Of a stretch of 64,000 bases of DNA, positions 53,840 to 63,103 are shown piece after piece. Source of the DNA: Bacteroidota bacterium. GTDB taxonomy: Bacteria > Bacteroidota > Bacteroidia > UKL13-3. Positions within the stretch are counted from its first letter, which is position 1, and every line of letters starts with the position of its first letter. A model generated the notes under the pieces. The model was not told the origin of the DNA and searched no databases. It was given only the letters and a program-made list of their open reading frames with translations. Location: assembly GCA_947457395.1 (NCBI GenBank), contig CANGVA010000011.1, positions 28,048 through 92,047 of the forward strand. The letters run 5' to 3'. Position numbers and translations under genes: made by a program.

Positions 53840-55108
53840 ATGAGCAGCATAATTAAAGCATTACTATTGATTCTTTTTTTTGGTGTGGGCATGCAGGCTA
53901 TGGCCACCCGCATCCTTATTCCCATGGATGAAAATCAAAAAAACCACTTAAAAGCATATGGAATTGCCTACTGGGAATTAAAAAGAGATTTGGATGTAGA
54001 TTGGTTACTAAATTACCGTGATGGTAGTTTTATGTTGCCTTATGATGAAGCAGCCGAGAAAGAATGCCGTGTGCGAGGCGTTACCTACGAAGTAATCAGT
54101 GAAGGTCAGGTTAGTCAGATTCTGGCAGAAATAGCAAAACCTGAGGTAAATATGGAGTTGGTAAAATTGCATAAAGCCCCCAAAATTGCTGTGTACTCGC
54201 CTAAAACCAAACAACCATGGGATGATGCAGTAACACTGGTACTAACCTATGCCGAGATACCATATGATGTGGTATTTGATGATGAAGTACTGATGAATAA
54301 ATTGCCTTTGTATGACTGGTTGCATCTGCATCACGAAGATTTTACCGGGCAATATGGAAAGTTTTATGCCAGTTTTGCCAATACAGCCTGGTATCAGGCA
54401 GAGGTAAAGGAGGCAGAAGCAACTGCCACACGCAACGGTTTTTCAAAAGTGAGTGAATTAAAGTTGGCTGTTGCTAAAAAAATACGTGATTATGTAATTG
54501 GCGGAGGATTTTTATTTGCCATGTGCTCGGCAACCGATTCATATGATATTGCATTGGCTGCTGATGGTGTAGATATTTGTGATGCCATATTTGACGGTGA
54601 TCCGATGGATCCCAATCCAGATGCTAAACTGGATTACGCTCGCACATTTGCTTTTAAAGATTTCAGACTAATTACCAATCCTTATATCTACGAATATTCA
54701 TATATTGATAATACTCCTGAAACACGCCCCATATCTGAGGATAATGATGTTTTTACCTTATTTGACTTTTCTGCCAAATGGGATATGGTGCCTACCATGC
54801 TTTGTCAAAATCATACCAAATCCATCAAAGGTTTTTACGGACAAACCACTGCTTTTAGAAAACAATTTATCAAAAGTGAAGTGCTGGTAATGGGTGAAAC
54901 GAAACAATTAAGTGAGGCCAGATATATTCATGGAACCAGCGGAAAAGGAACCTGGACATTTTATGGCGGACATGATCCGGAGGATTATCAGCATCAGGTA
55001 GGAGAGCCGCCAACAGATTTAAACCTGCATCCAAATTCACCTGGATATCGGCTAATCCTAAACAATATTTTGTTCCCTTCGGCCAAGAAGAAAAAAATGA
55101 AAACCTGA
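53840..55108 (+). CDS. Exported protein usually labelled asparagine synthetase B
   Basis: The 422-residue protein has a signal peptide (ALLLILFFGVGMQAMA) and conserved blocks LPLYDWLHLHHEDFTGQYG, GGGFLFAMCSATDSYDIALA and HGTSGKGTWTFYGGHDPEDY. Homologues in the phylum are often called asparagine synthetase B, yet I see neither the N-terminal Cys glutaminase nor the SGGLDSS ATP motif. The fold looks like a class I amidotransferase/ThuA type (DUF4159-like), with a possible Cys in AMCSATD. ATG 53840 is used rather than GTG 53837. It follows kdsC by 38 nt and may belong to its operon. Function is unknown. Confidence 0.75.
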   Translation: MSSIIKALLLILFFGVGMQAMATRILIPMDENQKNHLKAYGIAYWELKRDLDVDWLLNYRDGSFMLPYDEAAEKECRVRGVTYEVISEGQVSQILAEIAKPEVNMELVKLHKAPKIAVYSPKTKQPWDDAVTLVLTYAEIPYDVVFDDEVLMNKLPLYDWLHLHHEDFTGQYGKFYASFANTAWYQAEVKEAEATATRNGFSKVSELKLAVAKKIRDYVIGGGFLFAMCSATDSYDIALAADGVDICDAIFDGDPMDPNPDAKLDYARTFAFKDFRLITNPYIYEYSYIDNTPETRPISEDNDVFTLFDFSAKWDMVPTMLCQNHTKSIKGFYGQTTAFRKQFIKSEVLVMGETKQLSEARYIHGTSGKGTWTFYGGHDPEDYQHQVGEPPTDLNLHPNSPGYRLILNNILFPSAKKKKMKT

Positions 55109-55122
55109 GTATTCTTAATCCA

Positions 55123-55572
55123 TTAGCCCTTATAGCGCTGCAACTCACGCTCCACATCTCTTTTCTTAATATCTTGTCTTTTATCAAAAGCTTTTTTGCC
55201 TTGAGCAATTCCTATTTCAAGCTTGGCATAACCTGTTTCAGAGAAGAATATTTTAAGCGGCACAATGGTGATACCCTGCTCACTGCTGCGGCTCTTTATT
55301 TTTCTGAGTTCTGCTTTCTTGAGTAATAGTTTTCTGATGCGTGTGGGCTCATGCTTCTCATGCGTGCCTTGTCGGTATACGCCAATTTGCAGGTTGCGCA
55401 CATATAATTCATCATCCTTAAAAAAGCAGTAAGCATCATTCAGGTTTACATTGCCCTCCCGAATAGATTTTATTTCAGTACCGAGCAGCTGCATACCTGC
55501 AACATATTTCTGTGAAATATGATACTCAAATGAGGCTCTTTTGTTGACGATATTTAAATTACCTTTGCTCAT
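55123..55572 (-). CDS. smpB: SsrA-binding protein SmpB
   Basis: The 149-residue protein binds tmRNA and delivers it to stalled ribosomes. Family features are NLNIVNKRASFEYHI, GTEIKSIREGNVNLNDAY, HEPTRIRKLLLKKAE and the C-terminal GKKAFDKRQDIKKRD. ATG 55572 is chosen because a -7 element (TATGTTTG, 55583-55590) lies 10 nt upstream, between this start and the longer TTG-initiated frame. The tail is basic and disordered in solution, as known for SmpB. The start of the divergent selD lies 48 nt upstream. No ssrA gene was found in the window. Confidence 0.95.
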   Translation of the reverse strand: MSKGNLNIVNKRASFEYHISQKYVAGMQLLGTEIKSIREGNVNLNDAYCFFKDDELYVRNLQIGVYRQGTHEKHEPTRIRKLLLKKAELRKIKSRSSEQGITIVPLKIFFSETGYAKLEIGIAQGKKAFDKRQDIKKRDVERELQRYKG

Positions 55573-55582
55573 GAAAACGCTG

Positions 55583-55590
55583 CAAACATA
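55583..55590 (-). promoter_or_regulatory. -7 element of smpB
   Basis: On the minus strand the element reads TATGTTTG, an exact match to TAnnTTTG. It is 10 nt from the ATG, so the leader would be very short. No good -33 partner was found. Confidence 0.4.
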
Positions 55591-55619
55591 AGCCTTTTCA
55601 AATTGATAAGCGGTAAAAC

Positions 55620-56663
55620 ATGGAATATACACTTACATCATATGCGCCTGGTAGTGGCTGCGGTTGCAAAATTGCTCCGGCTATTTTGTCTGAAATACTA
55701 TCAGGTAATCGTACCATGCTTTCTTTTCCTTCCCTATTGGTAGGAAATACCAGCAATGATGATGCGGCCGTATGGGATTTACATAATGGTCAGGCTCTCA
55801 TCAGCACTGTAGACTTTTTTACGCCCATCGTTAATAATGCATATGATTTTGGGCGCATTGCTGCAGCCAATGCCTTAAGTGATGTTTATGCCATGGGAGG
55901 TAAACCTGTTTTTGCCAATGCCCTGCTAGGCTGGCCGGTTGATGAGCTTCCAGTTGAACTTGCCCAACAGGTAATGCAGGGTGCAATTAGTATTTGTAAC
56001 TTGGCAGGCATCCCAATTGCAGGCGGTCACACCATCAATATCAAAGAGCCGTTGTTTGGTTTGGCTGTTAATGGTTTGGCTTTAAGAAAGGACATCAAGC
56101 AAAACAATACAGGCAAAGAAGGTGATGTATTATACCTAACCAAACCTATCGGTACAGGTGTTATAGCCACAGCCATTAAGCGCGGAGTAGCTGATGCAGC
56201 GCATATACAGGCTGTAACGGAAAGTATGTGCAGCCTTAACACCATTGGTATGTTAGCCGCGCAGCATGAACAGGTGCATGCCATTACCGATATTACCGGT
56301 TATGCTTTGCTTGGCCATTTAATTGAAATGACGGAAGGTTCAAACGTTTCAGCAGAACTTGATTTTGCAGCCGTTCCGGTATTTCATGGCATTGATATCT
56401 ATTTGCAACAAAACCTCATTCCTGATAACACATACCGCAACTGGAATGCGATAGAAAAAAAGGTAACCGGTGTGGCGGATATGCATTCTTTTCAGTTGCT
56501 TAATGATCCGCAAACCAGTGGTGGTTTGCTACTGGCTGTGGCTCCCGATTTTGTAGGTGCGCTTGAAAATCTGCTTTCGCAAAACGGATTAGCTGCATTT
56601 ACCAGGCCCATAGGAAGGCTCATTAAAAAGACTAACTTTGAAGTAAACGTAGTGCTGGCATGA
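55620..56663 (+). CDS. selD: Selenide, water dikinase SelD
   Basis: The 347-residue enzyme makes selenophosphate from selenide and ATP. It has the N-terminal GSGCGCKIAP motif, with C14 at the catalytic position (Cys, not selenocysteine), and the PurM-like ATP-grasp blocks NDDAAVWDLHNGQ, STVDFFTPIVNNAYDFG and LNDPQTSGGLLLA. Length matches the family. selA, selB, selU and selenoprotein genes are not in this window, so its use (selenocysteine or 2-selenouridine tRNA) cannot be read here. It overlaps nnr by 4 nt (ATGA). Confidence 0.94.
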   Translation: MEYTLTSYAPGSGCGCKIAPAILSEILSGNRTMLSFPSLLVGNTSNDDAAVWDLHNGQALISTVDFFTPIVNNAYDFGRIAAANALSDVYAMGGKPVFANALLGWPVDELPVELAQQVMQGAISICNLAGIPIAGGHTINIKEPLFGLAVNGLALRKDIKQNNTGKEGDVLYLTKPIGTGVIATAIKRGVADAAHIQAVTESMCSLNTIGMLAAQHEQVHAITDITGYALLGHLIEMTEGSNVSAELDFAAVPVFHGIDIYLQQNLIPDNTYRNWNAIEKKVTGVADMHSFQLLNDPQTSGGLLLAVAPDFVGALENLLSQNGLAAFTRPIGRLIKKTNFEVNVVLA

Positions 56664-58195
56664 AATTATTTTCTGCACAAGAGTTGAAAGAATGGGATGC
56701 ATTTACTGTGCAACATGAACCCATTGCATCCATAGATTTAATGGAACGAGCAGCCACCGCCTGCATGCCGCATATCTTGCCGCATGCTATCGCGGCAACT
56801 CAAGTGCACATTTTATGTGGACCCGGAAACAATGGTGGAGACGGCCTGGTAATTGCTCGCCTCTTATCTTCGGCTAATGTTCATACACAGGTTATCACAA
56901 GCTTTAATGAAACAGAGCCGTCAGTTGACTGTATAACCAACCTGGCACGCTTGCAAGGCAATCAACTGGTAAATATTATTGATCTGGAACAATTGCAACA
57001 ACTTCCTGATTTTCAAACAACCGATTTGGTTATTGATTGTTTGTTTGGTTATGGACTAAACAAACCGGTGAGTGGTATTTATAAAGAAGTTATTGACCAG
57101 GTGAATGCATCAAAGGCATATGTTGTTTCTATAGATATGCCTTCGGGTTTACCTGCCGATGTATTGCATCCGCAAACCATAGGCTCCTATGCGGTGCTGC
57201 AGGCACAGCAAACACTAACTTTTCAAACGTTAAAACATAGTTTACTTTTTTCTGAAACAGGCGCTTATGCAGGTAAGGTTCATGTGATTCCTATTGGAAT
57301 GCATGCCGGTTATTCCGGTCATGCACGTGCACACATGGAATTGATTACCGCACAACTGGTTCAATCAATTATTAAAACCCGGCAAACCTTTACACACAAA
57401 GGTACACAGGGACATGTGCTGCTTGCGGGTGGCAGTTATGGTAAAATGGGTGCGGCTATATTAATGGCCAAAGGCGCGCTTTATAGCGGATGTGGCTTGT
57501 TGCATGTTTATGCACCAAAAGTTGGTTATACCATTTTGCAAACAGCATTCCCGGAAGCCATGGTTATGACTGATGATGAACTTTATGAAATCAGACATTT
57601 CCCGAACCTGCAGGGGTGCAGCGCAGCAGGCATAGGCCCGGGAATGGGCATGCATGCGGAAACTATTAAAACACTTGGAACAAATTTGCCTTCTATTAAA
57701 ATACCTGTGGTGCTGGATGCCGATGCGTTAAACTGCTGTGCAACATTATTGCAGGAACATCATTTTAGTTTTCGTTTTCCTGCGCAATGTATTATTACAC
57801 CGCATCCAAAAGAGTTCGACAGGCTAGCAGGTTACTCATCCAATAATTTTGAACGCCAGCAAAAGGCGCATGCATTTGCACAAACGCATGGCGTGGTTGT
57901 GGTGCTTAAAGGAGCCTACACGCGTGTATGTCTTCCTGATGGAAACATCTTTGTTAATACCAGCGGAAATCCTGCTATGGCTACAGGAGGTAGCGGTGAT
58001 GTGCTTACAGGCTTGCTTGCTTCCTTACTTGCACAGGGATATTCAACATCGCAGGCAGCCATTGCCGGAGTTTATATACATGGCCTTGCAGGAGATAAAG
58101 CCGCTGCAGGTAAATATGCTATATCAGCTTCAGAGATTGCTGCATCCATTAGTCCTGTAATGTTTCACATAATGAAAGCCTCAAGCCTAAATTAA
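56660..58195 (+). CDS. nnr: Bifunctional NAD(P)H-hydrate repair enzyme Nnr
   Basis: The 511-residue protein repairs damaged NADHX and NADPHX. The N-terminal YjeF/NnrE epimerase (1-210) has GPGNNGGDGLVIARLL and IDMPSGLPAD. The C-terminal NnrD dehydratase of the ribokinase-like fold (about 225-505) has GTQGHVLLAGGSYGKMGA, VVLDADALN and ATGGSGDVLTGLLASLLAQG, where the Asp of GSGD is catalytic. Both domains look intact. The 4-nt overlap with selD couples translation, though no functional link is evident. Confidence 0.95.
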   Translation: MKLFSAQELKEWDAFTVQHEPIASIDLMERAATACMPHILPHAIAATQVHILCGPGNNGGDGLVIARLLSSANVHTQVITSFNETEPSVDCITNLARLQGNQLVNIIDLEQLQQLPDFQTTDLVIDCLFGYGLNKPVSGIYKEVIDQVNASKAYVVSIDMPSGLPADVLHPQTIGSYAVLQAQQTLTFQTLKHSLLFSETGAYAGKVHVIPIGMHAGYSGHARAHMELITAQLVQSIIKTRQTFTHKGTQGHVLLAGGSYGKMGAAILMAKGALYSGCGLLHVYAPKVGYTILQTAFPEAMVMTDDELYEIRHFPNLQGCSAAGIGPGMGMHAETIKTLGTNLPSIKIPVVLDADALNCCATLLQEHHFSFRFPAQCIITPHPKEFDRLAGYSSNNFERQQKAHAFAQTHGVVVVLKGAYTRVCLPDGNIFVNTSGNPAMATGGSGDVLTGLLASLLAQGYSTSQAAIAGVYIHGLAGDKAAAGKYAISASEIAASISPVMFHIMKASSLN

Positions 58196-58224
58196 ATTCA
58201 TTTTTACAGGAGCGTAATAAGTTT

Positions 58225-58232
58225 TAGTTTTG
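58225..58232 (+). promoter_or_regulatory. -7 element of the cysteine synthase gene
   Basis: TAGTTTTG fits TAnnTTTG exactly and is 10 nt upstream of the ATG at 58243, so the leader would be very short. No TTG at the normal -33 distance was seen. Confidence 0.4.
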
Positions 58233-58242
58233 CATCCTATCT

Positions 58243-59286
58243 ATGAGCAGAATTAATCCCAATTTTTCCAACCAGCTAGCCAATAAATTCAAGTATCTCT
58301 GGCGCATGGTAGGCAATACGCCCATGCTGCGTATACGCTATCGATATAATAGCGAGGAGCGTGATGTGTTTGTAAAATGTGAGCATTATAATTTAACTGG
58401 CAGTATTAAAGACCGCATGGCTTTATACATTTTGGAACAGTCATATAAGAATGGCAGCATTAGTCCGGGTAATGTAATTATAGAGGCCACAAGTGGCAAT
58501 ACTGGTATTGCCTTTTCTTCTATTGGCAAGGCATTGGGACATCAGGTAAAAATCATCATGCCCAACTGGCTAAGTCGTGAGCGTATGGATATTATCAGTA
58601 GCCTGGGTGCTGAAGTGATTTTAATAACCAAGGAGCAAGGTGGATTTCTGGGTAGTATTGCATTGGCAGAGAAAATGGCTGCCGAAGATGTCAATATCTT
58701 TTTGCCATATCAATTTAGCAATCATTTTAATTCCGAGGCTCATGAAAAAACCACCGGTCCGGAAATCTGGAAACAGCTCGATAATTGCGGATTAAAACCG
58801 GATGCATTTGTTGCAGGAGTGGGCACCGGTGGAACAGTGATGGGCGTAAAGAATTTTTTAACGAAATTGGATGCAGGCATAAAAATTCATCCGCTTGAAC
58901 CTGCGGAGTCGCCAACTTTATCGGTTGGACATAAAGTAGGAGCGCACCGCATTCAGGGCATTTCCGATGAGTTTATACCGGAGATTGTGAAGCTGAAAGA
59001 ATTGGATGAAGTAGTGCATGCATCCGATGGTGATTCTATTTTAGTTGCGCAGAAACTGGCCTCACAATTAGGACTTGCTGTGGGCATTTCATCCGGTGCC
59101 AATATTATTGGTGCTATTCAATTGCAAAACAAATATGGTAAGGATGCCACGGTAGTTACCATCTTTTGCGATAGCAATAAAAAATACCTGAGTACAGATT
59201 TGATGAAAGCAGAACCCGTTAAAGAAACTTATCTGGCACCATATATTGATTTCCTGGATTTTGAACCCATTGACAGGGCCTTTTAA
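58243..59286 (+). CDS. Cysteine synthase family PLP enzyme
   Basis: The 347-residue enzyme is a fold-type II PLP protein of the CysK/CysM/cystathionine beta-synthase group. The Schiff-base Lys lies in NLTGSIKDRMALYI, followed by EATSGNTGIAFSSIG (substrate loop) and GVGTGGTVMGVKNFL (phosphate cradle). The C-terminal ISSGANIIGA contacts the pyridine. It likely makes cysteine from O-acetylserine and sulfide. The C-terminal 40 residues after the catalytic domain are longer than in CysK and lack CBS domains. Its stop TAA shares one base with the ATG of the next gene. Confidence 0.9.
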   Translation: MSRINPNFSNQLANKFKYLWRMVGNTPMLRIRYRYNSEERDVFVKCEHYNLTGSIKDRMALYILEQSYKNGSISPGNVIIEATSGNTGIAFSSIGKALGHQVKIIMPNWLSRERMDIISSLGAEVILITKEQGGFLGSIALAEKMAAEDVNIFLPYQFSNHFNSEAHEKTTGPEIWKQLDNCGLKPDAFVAGVGTGGTVMGVKNFLTKLDAGIKIHPLEPAESPTLSVGHKVGAHRIQGISDEFIPEIVKLKELDEVVHASDGDSILVAQKLASQLGLAVGISSGANIIGAIQLQNKYGKDATVVTIFCDSNKKYLSTDLMKAEPVKETYLAPYIDFLDFEPIDRAF

Positions 59287-60017
59287 TGACTTTTCAGTTT
59301 AAGCAGTTTGCCGTTAAGCAGCAGGACTCGGCCATGAAAATTGGAACCGATAGTGTGTTGTTGGGTTGTTTTTGCGATACAAAACAAGCAAAGTATATCT
59401 TAGATATCGGCACAGGTACAGGTTTACTGGCATTGATGCTGGCCCAAAAAAGTGAAGCGTTGATTGATGCTGTTGAAACCGATGAAGCGGCTGCAAATGA
59501 AGCAGCCTTTAATTTTTCTCAATCACCGTGGGCTCACCGAATCACTTTATACCGGCAGCGCATACAAGAATTTAAAGCCCAAGAAAAATATGATATCATT
59601 ATCTGTAATCCGCCTTACTACCGCCACAAAGCCAGTATGAGTATTACCGATGAGCAACGCAGCTTAGCCAGACATGATAAAGATTTACCTTTTGCTGATT
59701 TGCTTCAACGCATGCAATACCTGCTGAAAGATACCGGAATAGCATGGCTTATTTTACCTGATAAAGAAGCAGGCGAGTTACTGGCGCAATCAAGTTTGCA
59801 TGGCTTGTATTTACACCACCTCATTTACATTCATTCTGTTGAGAATAAAAATCCCAATCGGCATATTCTCGTATTGGGTAAAACGCCTACCATACCTACT
59901 GAGCAACATATGGCAGTTTATAATGCACAGGGAAAACCCACACCGGAGTACAGGCAACTAACAAATGATTATTATCTCTGGAAAGATCAGCATGCAGATG
60001 AGCGCCTGAAATGGTAG
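59286..60017 (+). CDS. trmN6: TrmN6-type tRNA1(Val) A37 N6-methyltransferase
   Basis: The 243-residue SAM-dependent methyltransferase contains ILDIGTGTGLLALMLAQ (SAM motif I), VETDEAAANEA (motif II) and the catalytic IICNPPYYRHK (N-P-P-Y), which marks adenine N6 or glutamine methyltransferases. The N-terminal FKQFAVKQQDSAMKIGTDSVLLG is the YfiC/TrmN6 opening. The E. coli enzyme methylates A37 of tRNA1(Val). A 1-nt overlap with the cysteine synthase stop codon (TAATG) suggests coupling. The substrate is inferred from the family. Confidence 0.88.
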   Translation: MTFQFKQFAVKQQDSAMKIGTDSVLLGCFCDTKQAKYILDIGTGTGLLALMLAQKSEALIDAVETDEAAANEAAFNFSQSPWAHRITLYRQRIQEFKAQEKYDIIICNPPYYRHKASMSITDEQRSLARHDKDLPFADLLQRMQYLLKDTGIAWLILPDKEAGELLAQSSLHGLYLHHLIYIHSVENKNPNRHILVLGKTPTIPTEQHMAVYNAQGKPTPEYRQLTNDYYLWKDQHADERLKW

Positions 60018-60105
60018 TAAAGATGCTGTTTTCGGCCTTCAAATAGCTGTTTGCTCGTTTTGGCTAATTTACGTATACTGCAACTCAGATTATTTTACTA
60101 AAGCA

Positions 60106-62334
60106 ATGAAAAATAAAATACTTCTTTTGGGTGCAGCAGTGCTGCAAATATTCGCAGTCTTTGCCCAAAATAAAATGCTCACGGTTGAAGATGCAGTCCT
60201 TAAACAAAGAACCACGCTCGCACCGGAAAGGCTCTCGCAACTTATGTGGATTCCGGGCACGCATTTGTTTACTTATGTAGCTAAACGAAATGGGAAAGAA
60301 TGCCTGGTAAGGCAAGATGCTGACAATATGCAACGCGATACTATTCTGGGTATTGAAGAGATAAAGGCATGGTTAGATGCTGCTGGTACAGAAAAACGCT
60401 TGCCAGAGCGCTTTCCATTTTTAACTTGGGTTAACAAGGACGCTTTTCGTTTTTTTTACAATAACGGCTGGTATTTACTTGATTTGCAAAAACGTAATAT
60501 TACGCTACTAAATAAAATCCCTGAGAACGGTGAAGAGCCACAGTTTGAGCCTCAAAATAACCATGTGGCTTTTGTTCAATTCAACAATGTGCTGGTGTAT
60601 AATCAACAGGCTTGGGAAAAAGTTAAAAGTCTTAAATCCACTGTAGATGTTGGCGATGGCTCATACAAGGAGTTTGCTATTACGGGCGATGGAAGCACAT
60701 TTGCCGTTGTAAATGGGAAAGCAGTTCACCGCAATGAGTTTGGTATTAACAAAGGTATTTTCTGGTCGGCTACGGCAAACCGAGTTGCTTACTATAAATG
60801 CTACGAAGGTTTGGTAACCAATTATCCATTGCTTAAGCTGAGCAATGATACCAATAACAATACTCCTGGTTATACAGAGCAAATACGTTATCCCATGGCA
60901 GGCAATGCCAGCCACTCTGCCAAGGTGTATATATATGACATTAACAAGCGTATCAATGTAATGGTAGAAACAGGTACTCCGGATGATCAATACTTAACCA
61001 ATGTTACTTGGTCTCCGGATGATGACTACCTGTACATAGCGGTTTTAAATCGTGATCAAAATGAAATGAAGCTAAACCGCTATGATGGTAAAACAGGTAA
61101 ATTTATTAAAACATTGTTTACCGAAACGCATGCAAAATATGTAGAACCGGAGCATGGTCCCATCTTCCCTGATAAGAGTGGCAAGCAATTTATTTGGTTT
61201 AGTGAGCGAGACGGATATAACCATTTGTATTTAATGGACCATAACGGTAAGGTTATACGCCAGCTTAGCAAGGGCAAAGCGGATGTTACAGAACTGGTGG
61301 GATTTAATGCAAAAGGTAGCATTGCATATTATATGCAGGCAACAGAAGATGGACTTGAAAGGCAATTACATTCCGTGGAATTAGCCACAGGCAAAGTATT
61401 TCAGATAACCCGAAACAAAGGCGTGCATGCCTGCAGCATTAGCAGTGATGGTATGTATGTTTTAGATACTTACAGCAGTACCACTATTCCGCGCAGAACT
61501 ACACTCATGAAATCTGATGGTGCAGAGTTAGCTATTTTGCTACAGGCAAAAAATCCACTGTTTGATTATAAGACATGTGGTATTCGCTTGTTTTCGATTA
61601 AATCAGATGATGGTACACCGCTCAATTGTCGAACATTTTATCCGCCTGATTTTGACTCAACCAAAAGATATCCTGTGTTGGTATATGTTTACGGAGGCCC
61701 CCATGCGCAGATGATTACTAACAGCTGGATGGGCGGAGGTGATTATTGGTTATATTATATGGCGCAGCAAGGCTACGTAGTTTTTACACTTGATAACAGA
61801 GGGTCGTCTTTCAGAGGGATGGCTTTTGAGCAATCCACATTCCGGTCATTAGGGGATATAGAACGTGCAGACCAACTGGCAGGTGTAAATTTTTTAAAGC
61901 AGCAATCTTACGTTGATGCTGCGCGCATAGGCGTATTTGGGTGGAGCTTTGGTGGCTTTATGGCCACCGGGCTCATGAGTCGAAGCGATGCATACAAGGT
62001 AGGTGTGGCCGGGGGGCCTGTGATTGACTGGCGCTTATATGAAATCATGTATACAGAGCGCTATATGGATATGCCTAAGCAAAATCCTGAAGGATATGAA
62101 AGTGCAGATCTTACCAATTACGTGAAAAATATAAAGGGTAAGTTGTTGCTCATTCACGGAACTGATGATGATGTGGTGGTATGGCAGCACAGTTTAACTT
62201 ATCTGAAAAAATGTGTAGATGAAGGTGTGCAGGTTGATTATTTTGTTTATCCGGGACACAAGCATAATGTATTGGGTAAGGACCGTGTGCACCTGATGCA
62301 AAAAATTACCGATTACTTTAAACTGCATTTATAA
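60106..62334 (+). CDS. Dipeptidyl peptidase IV-like S9 family peptidase
   Basis: The 742-residue protein has a signal peptide (MKNKILLLGAAVLQIFAVFAQ), an eight-bladed beta-propeller (about 30-490) and a C-terminal alpha/beta-hydrolase. The catalytic Ser is in VFGWSFGGFMA, Asp in GTDDDVVVWQ and His in YPGHKHNVLG. It removes X-Pro or X-Ala dipeptides from peptides in the periplasm. The length (DPP-IV about 720-770) and the propeller blocks TWSPDDDYLYIAVLNRDQ and FSERDGYNHLYLMDHNGK match the family. It is independent of the genes upstream. Confidence 0.9.
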   Translation: MKNKILLLGAAVLQIFAVFAQNKMLTVEDAVLKQRTTLAPERLSQLMWIPGTHLFTYVAKRNGKECLVRQDADNMQRDTILGIEEIKAWLDAAGTEKRLPERFPFLTWVNKDAFRFFYNNGWYLLDLQKRNITLLNKIPENGEEPQFEPQNNHVAFVQFNNVLVYNQQAWEKVKSLKSTVDVGDGSYKEFAITGDGSTFAVVNGKAVHRNEFGINKGIFWSATANRVAYYKCYEGLVTNYPLLKLSNDTNNNTPGYTEQIRYPMAGNASHSAKVYIYDINKRINVMVETGTPDDQYLTNVTWSPDDDYLYIAVLNRDQNEMKLNRYDGKTGKFIKTLFTETHAKYVEPEHGPIFPDKSGKQFIWFSERDGYNHLYLMDHNGKVIRQLSKGKADVTELVGFNAKGSIAYYMQATEDGLERQLHSVELATGKVFQITRNKGVHACSISSDGMYVLDTYSSTTIPRRTTLMKSDGAELAILLQAKNPLFDYKTCGIRLFSIKSDDGTPLNCRTFYPPDFDSTKRYPVLVYVYGGPHAQMITNSWMGGGDYWLYYMAQQGYVVFTLDNRGSSFRGMAFEQSTFRSLGDIERADQLAGVNFLKQQSYVDAARIGVFGWSFGGFMATGLMSRSDAYKVGVAGGPVIDWRLYEIMYTERYMDMPKQNPEGYESADLTNYVKNIKGKLLLIHGTDDDVVVWQHSLTYLKKCVDEGVQVDYFVYPGHKHNVLGKDRVHLMQKITDYFKLHL

Positions 62335-62338
62335 CAGC

Positions 62339-63100
62339 GTGAAGGTAACTTTTTTAGGAACGGGAACTTCGCAGGGTGTGCCGCTAATTGCATGTGATTG
62401 CAGGGTGTGCACTTCTGCCGATGAGCGCGACAAACGTTTGCGCTCTGCAGTGCTCATTCAAAAAAATGGAAAAAATATCGTCATCGATTCCGGCCCTGAC
62501 TTCAGGCAGCAAATGTTACGTTGCGGCATAAAACATCTGGATGCACTGGTTTTTACCCATGCACATAAAGATCACTTAGCCGGCATGGATGATATCAGGG
62601 GATTTAATTTCAGGATGAAAAAACCCATACGCATCTTCTGTGATGAACGTGTAGAGAAACAAATGCGTAATGAATTTCACTATATCTTTTCAGCCGAAAA
62701 ATATCCTGGTATACCCGATGTGGAAATCAACCGTATTGGTAAAAACCAATTTGATATTGATGATATACCGGTACAACCCATAGAGGTAATGCATTATAAA
62801 TTACCTGTACTTGGTTTCAGGGTTGATGATTTTGTTTACATCACCGATGCTAATTTTATTGCCGAAACAGAAAAAGAAAAAATAAAAGGATGCCATACAT
62901 TGGTTCTTAATGCGCTTCGCAAAGAGCCTCATGTTTCACATTTTACGCTACAGGAGGCCTTGGATATCATAGCAGAAATTAAACCCCAACAGGCTTACCT
63001 TACGCATATAAGTCATCAGCTAGGATTAGCAGCTTCTATAGAAGCAGAATTGCCGCCAAATGTACACCTGGCTTATGATGGACTGCAATTGTTTTTTTAA
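62339..63100 (+). CDS. Metallo-beta-lactamase-fold hydrolase, PhnP-like
   Basis: The 253-residue protein has the MBL motif FTHAHKDHLAGMDDIRGFN, the N-terminal LGTGTSQGVPLIACDCRVC and the terminal YLTHISHQLG. The Cys-x-Cys-x2-Cys in the N-terminus is typical of the PhnP branch, which hydrolyses cyclic ribose phosphates, but other members of the group act as tRNA processing or lipoyl-related phosphodiesterases. The start codon is GTG 62339, four bases after the peptidase stop codon. The gene is followed by a truncated NFACT gene 3 nt downstream. The substrate is not known. Confidence 0.85.
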   Translation: MKVTFLGTGTSQGVPLIACDCRVCTSADERDKRLRSAVLIQKNGKNIVIDSGPDFRQQMLRCGIKHLDALVFTHAHKDHLAGMDDIRGFNFRMKKPIRIFCDERVEKQMRNEFHYIFSAEKYPGIPDVEINRIGKNQFDIDDIPVQPIEVMHYKLPVLGFRVDDFVYITDANFIAETEKEKIKGCHTLVLNALRKEPHVSHFTLQEALDIIAEIKPQQAYLTHISHQLGLAASIEAELPPNVHLAYDGLQLFF

Positions 63101-63103
63101 ATC

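Noticed and set aside
55620..56663. Selenocysteine (in-frame TGA) in SelD or other genes
   Set aside because: The catalytic position is a normal Cys codon, and no interrupted frame with family sequence on both sides of a TGA was seen.
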